From an uncultured Prevotellaceae bacterium (GTDB taxonomy: Bacteria; Bacteroidota; Bacteroidia; Bacteroidales; Bacteroidaceae), in contig CACZBS010000007.1 in the NCBI GenBank assembly GCA_902779455.1, positions 62,001-126,000 of the forward strand: 64,000 nt of DNA. The letters run 5' to 3'. A program made the position numbers and the translations under genes. The notes below the pieces were generated by a model, which saw only the letters and a program-made list of their open reading frames with translations, was not told the DNA's origin and did not search any database. Of the stretch, positions 41,738-49,457 are shown piece after piece. Every line of letters starts with the position of its first letter. Position 1 is the first letter of the stretch.

Positions 41738-43177
41738 ATGAAAGACTTGAAAATGTACATCAACGGCCGCTTCTGTGAGAGCCGTAGTGGTAAATGGATT
41801 GATGTGTTGAATCCCTCGACCGAGGAAGTGATCTCACGACAGCCCGAAGGAACCATCGAGGACGTCAACGAAGCCCTCGACGCAGCTCGGGCTGCCCAGA
41901 AACAGTGGGCCAAGACGCCCGCCATCGAGCGTGCACAGTATCTGCTCAAGATGGCTGACGGCATCCGTCGCCGTCAGGATGAGTTTACTGAAATCATCAT
42001 GCGTGAGCAGGGCAAGACCCGCAACTGGGCTTCCATCGAGGTAGGGGCCACCATCAGCTATTTTGAGTATATGGCTTCGTTTGCCCGTCACATCGAGGGC
42101 GAGATCATTCCCAGCGATCGTCCCAATGAAACCATCCTTCTGACGAAGAAGCCTATTGGTGTCGTGGCAGGCATCCTGCCCTGGAATTTCCCCTTCTTCC
42201 TCATCGCCCGCAAGGCTGGCGCTGCACTGATTGCGGGATGTACGATTGTCATCAAGCCTTCACAGCTGACACCCGAAAACTGCACGGAGTTTGCTAAGGT
42301 CGTCGACGAGACGGGCCTGCCGGCTGGTGTCATCAACATCGTCACTGGTAAGGGTTCTGTCATAGGCAACGAGATGGCCGGCTCGCCTAAGATCGATATC
42401 GTCAGTGTGACGGGTTCCGTCAGCGCAGGCGAGAGCATCATGAAGGCTGCTGCCAACAATATCACGAAGGTGAGCCTCGAACTTGGCGGCAAGGCCCCGG
42501 CCATCGTCATGAAGGATGCCGACTTGGAAAAGGCCGCTCAGTGGATTGTCGATTCGCGCATCGGCAACAACGGACAGATCTGTAACAACGCTGAGCGCGT
42601 CTATGTGCAGAAAGAGGTGAAGGACGCCTTCACGAAGATTCTTGTCGAGAAGATGGCTGCCGTCAAGGTGGGCGATCCCTGCAAGGACGAGACCGTCGAC
42701 ATGGGCCCGCTGGTAGAGCAGCGTGCACTGGAAAGTGTTACGGAAAAGGTGGAGCGCGCCATCAAGCAGGGAGCCAAGCTGCTCTGCGGTGGTCATAGGG
42801 TAGGAGATAAAGGCTATTTCTATGCTGCCACCGTGCTCGACAACTGCCGTCAGGACATGGACATCATTCACGAGGAGACCTTTGGTCCTGTGATTCCTCT
42901 GGTGGAATTCTCGACTATCGACGAAGCCATCAGCATGGCTAATGACTGCGAGTACGGCCTGGCATCGAGCATCTTCACCAATGACCTCAATATTGCCACC
43001 AAGGCCTGTCGCGAACTGGAGTTTGGCGAGACCTATATCAACCGTGAGCACTTCGAAGCCATACAGGGATTCCATGCCGGAGTCAAGAAGTCGGGCATCG
43101 GTGGTGCTGACGGCAAGCATGGTGTCGAGGAATATCTCGTCACCCATGTCACCTATCTTGATACGTATGACAAGTAA
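41738..43177 (+). CDS. aldA: Aldehyde dehydrogenase, lactaldehyde dehydrogenase-like
   Basis: NAD-dependent oxidation of an aldehyde, probably lactaldehyde or glycolaldehyde. The 479-residue product matches E. coli AldA along its whole length from memory of that sequence, including SDRPNETILL, ILPWNFPFFLIARK, VSVTGSVSAGESIM, LELGGKAPAIVMKDADLE and ETYINREHFEA. Catalytic residues are present: Glu248 (LELGG) and Cys282 (GQICNN). It is a single-gene unit with its own promoter. Such an enzyme fits the fermentation of fucose or rhamnose, but no such pathway genes are nearby, so the physiological substrate is inferred. Confidence 0.9.
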   Translation: MKDLKMYINGRFCESRSGKWIDVLNPSTEEVISRQPEGTIEDVNEALDAARAAQKQWAKTPAIERAQYLLKMADGIRRRQDEFTEIIMREQGKTRNWASIEVGATISYFEYMASFARHIEGEIIPSDRPNETILLTKKPIGVVAGILPWNFPFFLIARKAGAALIAGCTIVIKPSQLTPENCTEFAKVVDETGLPAGVINIVTGKGSVIGNEMAGSPKIDIVSVTGSVSAGESIMKAAANNITKVSLELGGKAPAIVMKDADLEKAAQWIVDSRIGNNGQICNNAERVYVQKEVKDAFTKILVEKMAAVKVGDPCKDETVDMGPLVEQRALESVTEKVERAIKQGAKLLCGGHRVGDKGYFYAATVLDNCRQDMDIIHEETFGPVIPLVEFSTIDEAISMANDCEYGLASSIFTNDLNIATKACRELEFGETYINREHFEAIQGFHAGVKKSGIGGADGKHGVEEYLVTHVTYLDTYDK

Positions 43178-43267
43178 ATGTAGTTAATAATCATTAAAAC
43201 CCGGCATTTCCTGTGATTTGGGGCAAAAATAATTATGCAGAAATTTTCCAATATCGAAAATTAGTGC

Positions 43268-43275
43268 TATCTTTG
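43268..43275 (+). promoter_or_regulatory. -7 promoter element of a candidate small RNA
   Basis: TATCTTTG followed by CAGG; a TTTT stretch lies about 20 bp upstream, in the place expected for a -33 element. No coding start follows before a T-tailed terminator. Confidence 0.6.
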
Positions 43276-43278
43276 CAG

Positions 43279-43378
43279 GCAGAATAAGATCCAACCTGCA
43301 TTTACCTTAAATTTGAATACTGGGATAACTCTAAGGGGGACACACTCATGCGTGAGAATGTGTCTCTCCTTTTTGTTT
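43279..43378 (+). ncRNA. Candidate small RNA of about 100 nt upstream of purN
   Basis: A -7 box and an intrinsic terminator enclose about 100 nt without a plausible reading frame. The predicted 5' end can pair GCAGG (43276-43280) with CCTGC (43295-43299); an unstructured middle follows, then the terminator hairpin. A separate promoter for purN lies downstream, so this is unlikely to be simply the purN leader. I do not recognise a known RNA family. Confidence 0.5.
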
Positions 43379-43380
43379 TT
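43335..43380 (+). terminator. Intrinsic terminator of the candidate small RNA
   Basis: GACACACTCA (43339-43348) pairs with TGAG (43353-43356) and TGTGTC (43359-43364) around a 4-nt loop, with a two-base bulge and G-C/G-T pairs at the foot, followed by TTTTTGTTTTT. Confidence 0.75.
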
Positions 43381-43416
43381 AAAGCTATTTAATTTGGATA
43401 ATTCGGCTTATTGTTG

Positions 43417-43424
43417 TAACTTTG
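43417..43424 (+). promoter_or_regulatory. -7 promoter element of purN
   Basis: TAACTTTG with a TTTG -33 element at 43393-43396, a spacing of 20 bp. This is the best complete Bacteroidota promoter in the window. Confidence 0.75.
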
Positions 43425-43446
43425 CAGACGTGTTCGACAAACGTAT

Positions 43447-44040
43447 ATGACAATTATGACAACTTCACGGAAGAACTTTGCTGTTTTCGTCTCTGGCAGC
43501 GGTACAAACTGCGAGAATCTGATTCGCTACTTTCACGATAGCCCAGTGGCAAACCCTGCCCTGGTGGTCAGCAACAAGGCCGATGCCTATGCCTTGGTCC
43601 GTGCTGAGAGGCTTCAGGTGCCTACTGCCGTGGTTACCAGGGCTGAGCTGGCTTGTCCCGACATCGTGCGGCCCTTGCTAAGTCGCTATGGCGTTGAGTT
43701 CATTGTCTTGGCAGGCTTCCTGCCTCTTGTGCCGGACTACCTGATAGACGACTTTCCCCGTCGTATCATCAACCTGCATCCTTCTCTGCTTCCCAAATTC
43801 AGTGGTAAGGGCATGTGGGGCCGTCATGTTCATGAAGCCGTCAAGGCTGCAGGTGAGTCAGTGACGGGTATGACGGTCCATTACGTCACCCCTGTCTGTG
43901 ATGCAGGCGACATTATTGCCCAGTTCTCTACGCCTCTTACCCCAGACGACACCGTCGACGACATTGCAGGAAAAGAGCACCAGCTGGAGATGACATATTT
44001 CCCACAGGTGGTAGAGCAGGTAATCCTGTCAACAATATAG
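43447..44040 (+). CDS. purN: Phosphoribosylglycinamide formyltransferase
   Basis: Third step of de novo purine synthesis: transfers a formyl group from 10-formyl-THF to GAR. The 197-residue product shows VSGSGTNCENLI at the N-terminus, LAGFLPLVPDYLI, the catalytic INLHPSLLPKFSGKG (Asn and His) and HYVTPVCDAGDII with the catalytic Asp. An ATG at 43456 is an alternative start. It is transcribed alone; a weak hairpin (ACCTAATTG with CAAGTTAGGT, 44046-44083) follows the stop codon. Confidence 0.95.
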   Translation: MTIMTTSRKNFAVFVSGSGTNCENLIRYFHDSPVANPALVVSNKADAYALVRAERLQVPTAVVTRAELACPDIVRPLLSRYGVEFIVLAGFLPLVPDYLIDDFPRRIINLHPSLLPKFSGKGMWGRHVHEAVKAAGESVTGMTVHYVTPVCDAGDIIAQFSTPLTPDDTVDDIAGKEHQLEMTYFPQVVEQVILSTI

Positions 44041-44116
44041 AACCAACCTAATTGTCTGTGGAACGGAAGTTGGCAAGTTAGGTCTTGTCTTTGTAGGCGA
44101 GATATGACATAAATAA

Positions 44117-44152
44117 GAATCGCCGCTGGAGCGCTTGGCTCAGCGGCGATTC
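44117..44152. terminator. Bidirectional terminator between purN and the biotin carrier gene
   Basis: GAATCGCCGCTG (44117-44128) and CAGCGGCGATTC (44141-44152) pair perfectly over 12 bp with a 12-nt loop. On the minus strand it is followed by TTATTTATG. Confidence 0.75.
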
Positions 44153-44179
44153 TTCGTCTGTAGGGAGTATTTCTATTGA

Positions 44180-44611
44180 CTATTCGATGACGACGAGCGC
44201 ATCGTCTTCCATGACGCTCTCACCGACTTTCACGCAGATGGCAGTCACCTTGCCGGACTTCTCAGCCTCCAAGGCGTTGGCCATCTTCATGGCTTCGAGC
44301 ACGATGACGGTGTCGCCAGCCTGAACCTCGTCGCCGACGGCCACCTTGATCTCGGTGATAACGCCAGGCAGCGGAGCCTTCACGGCATTGTTCTTGTCGA
44401 CGGCACCCTTGTCGGTAGCAGGAGCGTCGCTGTCGGCAGCGGCCTCGGCGGGCTTGCCCAGCACGGGCTTCTTCTTCTCGGGCTCGGGCTCCTTCTCCAT
44501 TTCTACCTTATATTCTTCGCCATTGACGCAAACGGTCACGATGTTTTCCTCGATGTCGCCAACGGCAACTTCGTACTTCGTTCCGTTGATGGTATACTTG
44601 TACTCTTTCAT
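44180..44611 (-). CDS. Biotin carboxyl carrier subunit of a methylmalonyl-CoA decarboxylase-type complex
   Basis: 143 residues. The N-terminal part (1-38) is a small beta domain of the decarboxylase gamma-type subunits, followed by a Pro/Glu/Ala-rich linker (about 39-75) and a biotinyl domain (76-143). The biotin attachment motif EAMKM is intact (Lys109). It is the last gene of the run epimerase - carboxyltransferase - small ORF - biotin carrier. That gene order is the one known from Bacteroidales for methylmalonyl-CoA/propionyl-CoA metabolism in propionate formation. The membrane-bound beta subunit of a sodium-pumping decarboxylase is not in this window. Confidence 0.9.
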   Translation of the reverse strand: MKEYKYTINGTKYEVAVGDIEENIVTVCVNGEEYKVEMEKEPEPEKKKPVLGKPAEAAADSDAPATDKGAVDKNNAVKAPLPGVITEIKVAVGDEVQAGDTVIVLEAMKMANALEAEKSGKVTAICVKVGESVMEDDALVVIE

Positions 44612-44629
44612 TTCTTTTTTGCTATAGAT

Positions 44630-44782
44630 TTAAGGATGTGCTGTCATTGTGAGTGCATAGCCGTTCCACTGAGTGGGGTGTTCATGGATGGTGATGAACC
44701 CAGGCTCCACGTCGTGGACGTTGTTGCCGAGATGCTCGTGCAGAGCCAGGGCAATGGCAGCATAGACTTCGTTTGTTTTCAT
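44630..44782 (-). CDS. 50-residue protein in the methylmalonyl-CoA cluster (small subunit candidate)
   Basis: A short open frame fills the gap between the carboxyltransferase gene (11 nt) and the biotin carrier gene (18 nt) on the same strand. The product begins MKTNEVYAAIALALHEHLGN and continues with NVHDVEPGFITIHEHP and QWNGYALTMTAHP. It has no transmembrane segment or signal peptide. A small ORF at this position, with a similar NVHD and hydrophobic-strand pattern, is what I recall from Bacteroides clusters. I infer that it is a small accessory subunit of the complex. It is below the usual length cutoff of gene finders and easily missed. Confidence 0.7.
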   Translation of the reverse strand: MKTNEVYAAIALALHEHLGNNVHDVEPGFITIHEHPTQWNGYALTMTAHP

Positions 44783-44793
44783 AAGCTGTGAAT

Positions 44794-46359
44794 TTACATG
44801 GGGATATTACCGTGCTTCTTGGCGGGCAGGGCGTCGCGCTTGGTGGCAAGCTGAGCCAGACCACGGCAGATGCGGAAGCGGGTGTTGCGCGGCTCGATGA
44901 CGTCGTCGATGTAGCCGTACTTGGCAGCCTGGTAGGGGTTGGCAAAGAGCTCGTTGTACTCATCCTCCTTCTCGGCGATGAATGCCTTGACGTCCTCGCC
45001 GGCCTCCTTCTTGGCCTTGGCTTCCTTGGCATAGAGCACGGCGGCGGCACCCGAGGCGCCCATGACGGCAATCTCTGCCGAAGGCCATGCGTAGTTGAGG
45101 TCGGTGCGCAGCTGCTTGCAGCCCATGACGATGTGGCTGCCGCCGTACGACTTGCGCAGCGTGACAGTGATCTTGGGAACGGTGGCTTCGCCGTAGGCAT
45201 AGAGCAGCTGTGCTCCGTGCAGGATGACGGCGTTGTACTCCTGACCCGTGCCGGGCAGGAATCCGGGTACGTCGACGAGGCTGACGATAGGAATGTTGAA
45301 GGCGTCGCAGAAGCGCACGAAGCGTGCTCCCTTGCGCGATGCGTTGACATCGAGCACACCTGCATAGCTCATCGGCTGGTTGGCCACGATGCCGACGCTC
45401 TGTCCGTTGAAGCGTGCGAAGCCGACGATGATGTTCTTGGCGAACTTAGGCTGGACCTCGAAGAACTCGCCGTTGTCGACGACGGCGCAGATGACCTTGT
45501 ACATGTCGTAGGCCTCGTTGGGATTCTCGGGGATGATCTCGTTCAGGCTGTCCTCCATGCGGTTGATGGGGTCGTCGCACTTCTTGCGCGGAGCGAGCTC
45601 CATGTTGTTCGAGGGGATATAGCTCAGCAGCGTCTTGATCATCTCGAGACCTTCCTCCTCAGTCTTGGCCGTGAAGTGGGTCACGCCGCTCTTCGTGGCG
45701 TGCACGGAGGCGCCTCCGAGGTGCTCCTGGTCGATGTCCTCGCCAGTGACGGTCTTCACCACCTTCGGGCCAGTGAGGAACATGTACGACGTGTTCTCCA
45801 TCATGAGCGTGAAGTCAGTCAGTGCGGGGCTATAGACGGCACCGCCTGCGCAGGGGCCGAAGATGCCCGAGATCTGCGGGATGACGCCCGATGCGAGGAT
45901 GTTGCGCTCGAAGATCTCTGCGTAGCCTGCCAGGGCGTTGATGCCTTCCTGGATGCGGGCGCCGCCCGAGTCGTTGATGCCGATGACGGGGGCTCCCATC
46001 TTCATGGCCATGTCCATCACCTTGCAAATCTTCTGACTCATGGTCTCTGAGAGCGAGCCGGCATGGACGGTGAAGTCCTGTGCAAAGACGAACACGAGGC
46101 GTCCGTCGATGGTGCCGCTGCCTGCCACCACGCCGTCGCCAGGGAACTGCTTCTTCTCCATGCCGAAGTTGTGGCAACGGTGCTCCTTGAACATGTCGTA
46201 TTCCTCGAACGAGCCCTCGTCGAGAAGCATGTCAATGCGCTCACGGGCGGTGTACTTGCCGCGCTCGTGTTGTTTCTGAATGGCTTTCTCACCACCACCG
46301 AGGCGTGCTTTCTCGCGATTCTCGATGAGCTTTTTAATCTTATCTAACTGCTTAGTCAT
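44794..46359 (-). CDS. Carboxyltransferase subunit, methylmalonyl-CoA decarboxylase alpha / propionyl-CoA carboxylase beta type
   Basis: 521 residues of the acyl-CoA carboxyltransferase family. It transfers the carboxyl group between methylmalonyl-CoA (or propionyl-CoA) and biotin. N-terminal and C-terminal crotonase-like halves are visible, with [19 protein letters not shown] and [16 protein letters not shown] in the first and [30 protein letters not shown] and the [14 protein letters not shown] segment in the second. It lies between the epimerase gene (51 nt upstream) and the small ORF. The decarboxylase or carboxylase direction cannot be told from this gene alone. Confidence 0.93.
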   Translation of the reverse strand: MTKQLDKIKKLIENREKARLGGGEKAIQKQHERGKYTARERIDMLLDEGSFEEYDMFKEHRCHNFGMEKKQFPGDGVVAGSGTIDGRLVFVFAQDFTVHAGSLSETMSQKICKVMDMAMKMGAPVIGINDSGGARIQEGINALAGYAEIFERNILASGVIPQISGIFGPCAGGAVYSPALTDFTLMMENTSYMFLTGPKVVKTVTGEDIDQEHLGGASVHATKSGVTHFTAKTEEEGLEMIKTLLSYIPSNNMELAPRKKCDDPINRMEDSLNEIIPENPNEAYDMYKVICAVVDNGEFFEVQPKFAKNIIVGFARFNGQSVGIVANQPMSYAGVLDVNASRKGARFVRFCDAFNIPIVSLVDVPGFLPGTGQEYNAVILHGAQLLYAYGEATVPKITVTLRKSYGGSHIVMGCKQLRTDLNYAWPSAEIAVMGASGAAAVLYAKEAKAKKEAGEDVKAFIAEKEDEYNELFANPYQAAKYGYIDDVIEPRNTRFRICRGLAQLATKRDALPAKKHGNIPM

Positions 46360-46410
46360 TTTTTGTTTGTCCTGATTTTATTTGTTAATTGATGGTCTTC
46401 TTGCTTGGAA

Positions 46411-46821
46411 TCACTCGGGATGTTCGCAGAGCTCGGTCAGCACGCCGGCTGTCGACTTCGGATGCAGGAAGGCGATGTTCAGGCCCTCGGCGCCCTTGCG
46501 GGGCTGCTGGTCGATGAGACGGACACCCTTCTCGCTGACCTCGGCCAGTGCGTTGGCTACGCCGTCCTCGATGCAGAATGCCACGTGGTGGACACCCTTG
46601 TTGCCCTTGTCGATCCACTTCTGGATGGTGCTCTCAGGTGATGTGGGCTCGAGCAGCTCGAGCTTCACCTCGCCGCACTTCAGGAAGGCGGTCTTCACCT
46701 TCTGGTCCTCAACTGTTTCAACTGCGTAACACTTCAGCCCTAAGACGTTCTCGAAGAACGGAAGGCTTTCCTCAATGCTCTGGACTGCGATGCCCAGGTG
46801 CTCAATGTGTGAAATCTTCAT
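46411..46821 (-). CDS. mce: Methylmalonyl-CoA epimerase
   Basis: Interconverts (S)- and (R)-methylmalonyl-CoA, linking the mutase product to the carboxyltransferase. The 136-residue product is a vicinal-oxygen-chelate fold: metal ligand His8 in ISHIEHLGIAV, VHHVAFCIED with another His, and a Glu in the C-terminal GVLTELCEHPE. First gene of the four-gene run; promoter directly upstream. This places the whole cluster under one promoter. Confidence 0.94.
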   Translation of the reverse strand: MKISHIEHLGIAVQSIEESLPFFENVLGLKCYAVETVEDQKVKTAFLKCGEVKLELLEPTSPESTIQKWIDKGNKGVHHVAFCIEDGVANALAEVSEKGVRLIDQQPRKGAEGLNIAFLHPKSTAGVLTELCEHPE

Positions 46822-46856
46822 ATTGTTTAAAGTTTAACGGTTTAAGAATTTTGCCG

Positions 46857-46864
46857 CAAAATTA
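46857..46864 (-). promoter_or_regulatory. -7 promoter element of the methylmalonyl-CoA cluster
   Basis: The complementary strand reads TAATTTTG, 35 nt upstream of the epimerase ATG. Confidence 0.7.
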
Positions 46865-46899
46865 CATATTTTTTCCCAATCTTCCAAACTTTACTTGTT

Positions 46900-46907
46900 T
46901 ATCTTTG
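46900..46907 (+). promoter_or_regulatory. Possible -7 element on the plus strand, no clear gene
   Basis: TATCTTTG with TTTACTTG upstream. It points toward the glk terminator hairpin. Only a 30-codon frame (46934-47026) follows, so a short RNA or chance match are both possible. Confidence 0.3.
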
Positions 46908-46962
46908 TTAAACTCATCCCAACTTTGGCGCTTATGCAGATTATGGAGGCGGAAATGCGGAA

Positions 46963-47007
46963 AAGAACGACGCGGCCGTCAGCATCGTCTGCTGAGAGCC
47001 GCGTCGT
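46963..47007 (-). terminator. Intrinsic terminator of glk
   Basis: ACGACGCGGC (46967-46976) and GCCGCGTCGT (46998-47007) pair over 10 bp and an inner CAGCA/TGCTG stem extends it. On the glk strand it is followed by TCTTTTCC. Confidence 0.7.
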
Positions 47008-47060
47008 GGGATGCCGTCATTTCTGATGGAAAATGATGGGGAATTGCTTGTGTTTGGGCA

Positions 47061-48041
47061 TCAGATATCCCAGCCTACAGCCGAGGCGCCGAGCACGGCT
47101 GCCGAGGCGCCGTCGAGCCCGCTGACGAGGAACTGGGCCTTGCCCTTGAATATCTTCAGCACGTGCTTGTCGTAGGCCTCGCGGATAGGCTTCATGATCA
47201 GCTCGCCGGCCTTGGTCATGCCGCCGAAGAAGATGAAGGCCTCAGGGCTCGAGAAGGCTGCGAAGTCAGCGCAGGCCTCGCCCAGCATGTGGCCCGTGAA
47301 TTCATAGATCTCCTTGGCCAGCTCGTCGCCCTTGCCGGCTGCGATGGAGACGTCGAGCGACGTGATCTTCTCCGGGTCAAGCTCGCGGAGCAGCGAGGGG
47401 CGCTCAGTCTTGGCCAGCAGCTCGCGGGCCGTGCGGGCCACGCCCGTAGCCGAGCAGTAGGCCTCCAGACAGCCCGTGCGGCCGCAGCCGCAGGAGCGAC
47501 CTTCGGGGCCGCGCACCTGGGTGGTGTGTCCAAGCTCGCCTGCGAATCCGTCGCTGCCGTAGAGCAGCTGTCCGTTGACGACGATGCCTGAGCCGACGCC
47601 CGTTCCGAGGGTGATGACGATGAAGTTCTTCATGCCGCGGGCCACGCCGTAGACCATCTCGCCGATGGCTGCCGCGTTGGCGTCGTTGGTCAGGGCCACG
47701 GGCACGCCCAGCTTGTCGCTGAACAGCTTGGCCAGGGGCACCACGCCGTCGTGGGCCCAAGGCAGGTTGGGCGCAAACTCGATCGTGCCGTTATAATAGT
47801 TGCCGTTAGGAGCGCCGATGCCCATGGCCTTGATCTTCTCGATGCCGCCCACTTGCTCGATGACGGGCTGGAGCGCCTCGACTGATGCGTCGACGTACTC
47901 GTCGACTGTGGCGTAGCCGCCAGTCTTGATGGCTGTGGTGGCCTTGATTTCGCCGCGCGCGTCGACTATGCCAAACACTGAGTTGGTGCCTCCTAAGTCT
48001 AAGCCAATGACGTATGGCTTTATTCCTGCTTGTTCGTTCAT
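47061..48041 (-). CDS. glk: ROK-family glucokinase
   Basis: Phosphorylates glucose (or a related hexose) at C6 with ATP in the cytoplasm. The 326-residue product shows the ROK pattern: GLDLGGTNSVFGI near the N-terminus, NDANAAAIGE, LGTGVGSGIVVNG, GELGHTTQV with the metal-binding His, and the zinc site CGCGRTGCLEAYCS. ROK regulators carry an N-terminal HTH domain, which is absent here, so a kinase is favoured. It has its own promoter and terminator. Sugar specificity is inferred from overall similarity to Bacteroidales glucokinases. Confidence 0.92.
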   Translation of the reverse strand: MNEQAGIKPYVIGLDLGGTNSVFGIVDARGEIKATTAIKTGGYATVDEYVDASVEALQPVIEQVGGIEKIKAMGIGAPNGNYYNGTIEFAPNLPWAHDGVVPLAKLFSDKLGVPVALTNDANAAAIGEMVYGVARGMKNFIVITLGTGVGSGIVVNGQLLYGSDGFAGELGHTTQVRGPEGRSCGCGRTGCLEAYCSATGVARTARELLAKTERPSLLRELDPEKITSLDVSIAAGKGDELAKEIYEFTGHMLGEACADFAAFSSPEAFIFFGGMTKAGELIMKPIREAYDKHVLKIFKGKAQFLVSGLDGASAAVLGASAVGWDI

Positions 48042-48089
48042 AATTAACTCTTTTGTGGTTTTTAGGGGTTGGTTTAATTATCTAACCTG

Positions 48090-48097
48090 CAAAATTA
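48090..48097 (-). promoter_or_regulatory. -7 promoter element of glk
   Basis: The complementary strand reads TAATTTTG followed by CAGG, 48 nt upstream of the ATG. Confidence 0.7.
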
Positions 48098-48213
48098 GCA
48101 CTTTAAATCAATAATGAAGAAGAAAGGCGCGAGGAAAAGTCGAGACTTAACATTTTTTATCCAACACGAAAAAAATCTTCTTCCCACCTGCGCCATTATT
48201 CGGTTTTTATTCG

Positions 48214-48221
48214 TAACTTTG
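48214..48221 (+). promoter_or_regulatory. -7 promoter element of the LysE-like operon
   Basis: TAACTTTG followed by CAC; only 8 nt separate it from the ATG at 48230. Confidence 0.65.
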
Positions 48222-48229
48222 CACACGTT

Positions 48230-48889
48230 ATGCCGTTTATCGTACCAGACATACTCGATTTCGTATTCAAAGGCATGCTCATTGGCATGATAGCATCCGC
48301 GCCGATGGGACCCGTGGGAGTGCTCTGCGTGCAGCGCACGCTCAACAAGGGCCGTTGGTATGGGTTCGTCACTGGTTGCGGTGCTGCCGTCAGCGACATC
48401 ATCTATGCTGCCTTCACTGCCTTCGGCATGAGCTTCGTCATGCGCTTCATCGACAACGACCAGACCCGATTCTATCTGCAGATCGTCGGAAGCCTGCTGC
48501 TGCTCGCCTTCGGATACTTCACCTATCGCACTGACCCGACGCGCAACATGCACCAATCGGGCCATCAGAAGGGCACGCTCACCCACAATGCCGTCACGGC
48601 CTTCTTCGTCACACTGAGCAACCCCCTCATCGTCTTCCTCTTCATGGCGCTCTATGCCCAGTTTGCCTTCGTCTGGCCCAACCATCCCTTCGAGATGGTG
48701 GTCGGCTTCCTGAGCATCGTCGGAGGAGCCCTGCTGTGGTGGTGGGGACTGACATGGCTGGTCGACCAGATCCGCACGAAGTTCGACCAGAACGGCATCC
48801 GCATCATCAATCAGGTCATCGGCATGGTGGTCATCGTCTGCAGCGTCGTCATGCTGCTGGGCACGCTGACCAACCTTTACCGCATATAA
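48230..48889 (+). CDS. LysE-family translocator
   Basis: 219-residue inner membrane protein with about six hydrophobic segments. The opening FKGMLIGMIASAPMGPVGVLCVQRTLNKGRW is typical of the LysE/RhtB family of amino acid exporters, and LSNPLIVFLFMALYAQF forms the second repeat's start. Substrate unknown. It begins a run of three same-strand genes (DUF4924 protein after 15 nt, then RfbD), and the start codon is unusually close to the promoter, so the mRNA may be near-leaderless. Confidence 0.88.
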   Translation: MPFIVPDILDFVFKGMLIGMIASAPMGPVGVLCVQRTLNKGRWYGFVTGCGAAVSDIIYAAFTAFGMSFVMRFIDNDQTRFYLQIVGSLLLLAFGYFTYRTDPTRNMHQSGHQKGTLTHNAVTAFFVTLSNPLIVFLFMALYAQFAFVWPNHPFEMVVGFLSIVGGALLWWWGLTWLVDQIRTKFDQNGIRIINQVIGMVVIVCSVVMLLGTLTNLYRI

Positions 48890-48904
48890 AAAGTAAAACA
48901 GAAG

Positions 48905-49450
48905 ATGTTTGTCTCACAGGAACTACGCAAAAGCAACATTGCCGAATACCTGCTCTACATGTGGCAGGTGGAGGACACCATACGCGCCTTCGACTGCTCG
49001 CTGGCCCGCATCCGTCGTGAATATATCGACCGCTTCGACTATTCGGAGGAACAGAAGGAGGAACTGGCCGACTGGTATGGCAACCTCATCCGCATGATGA
49101 ACCAGGAGGGCTGCCGGCAGCAGGGCCACCTGCAGATCAACCGCACCACGCTGCAGCTGCTCACCGACCTGCACCTGCAGCTGCTCGCATCGCCCAAGTT
49201 CCCGTTCTACAACACGGCTTACTACAAGGTGCTGCCCTTCATCGTGGAGCTCCGCAACCGCGGCGCGCGCAAGGACATCGGCGAGATCGAGACCTGTCTC
49301 AACGCGCTCTATGGCGTGATGATGCTCCGCCTGCAAAAGCGCGAGGTGACGCCCAACACGGAGCATGCCGTGCGCGAGATTTCCACGTTCATCGGCATGC
49401 TCAGCGATTATTATAAAAAAGATAAAGAGGAGGGACTGAAGTTTGAATGA
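48905..49450 (+). CDS. DUF4924-family protein
   Basis: 181 residues, all helical, no signal peptide. Sequence such as MFVSQELRKSNIAEYLLYMWQVEDTIRA, EQKEELADWYGNLIRMMNQEGCRQQGHLQ and YYKVLPFIVELRNRG matches the Bacteroidota-specific DUF4924 family. Function unknown. It sits 15 nt after the LysE-like gene; the RfbD frame begins 7 nt after its stop codon, so the three genes are probably cotranscribed. Confidence 0.85.
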   Translation: MFVSQELRKSNIAEYLLYMWQVEDTIRAFDCSLARIRREYIDRFDYSEEQKEELADWYGNLIRMMNQEGCRQQGHLQINRTTLQLLTDLHLQLLASPKFPFYNTAYYKVLPFIVELRNRGARKDIGEIETCLNALYGVMMLRLQKREVTPNTEHAVREISTFIGMLSDYYKKDKEEGLKFE

Positions 49451-49457
49451 CAATCGA

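Noticed and set aside
43279-43378. purN riboswitch in place of a small RNA
   Set aside because: purN has its own downstream promoter, and I recognise no purine or other known aptamer sequence.
44788-46050. 420-codon open frame opposite the carboxyltransferase gene
   Set aside because: Same composition artefact; no homology signs and the minus-strand gene has all family motifs.
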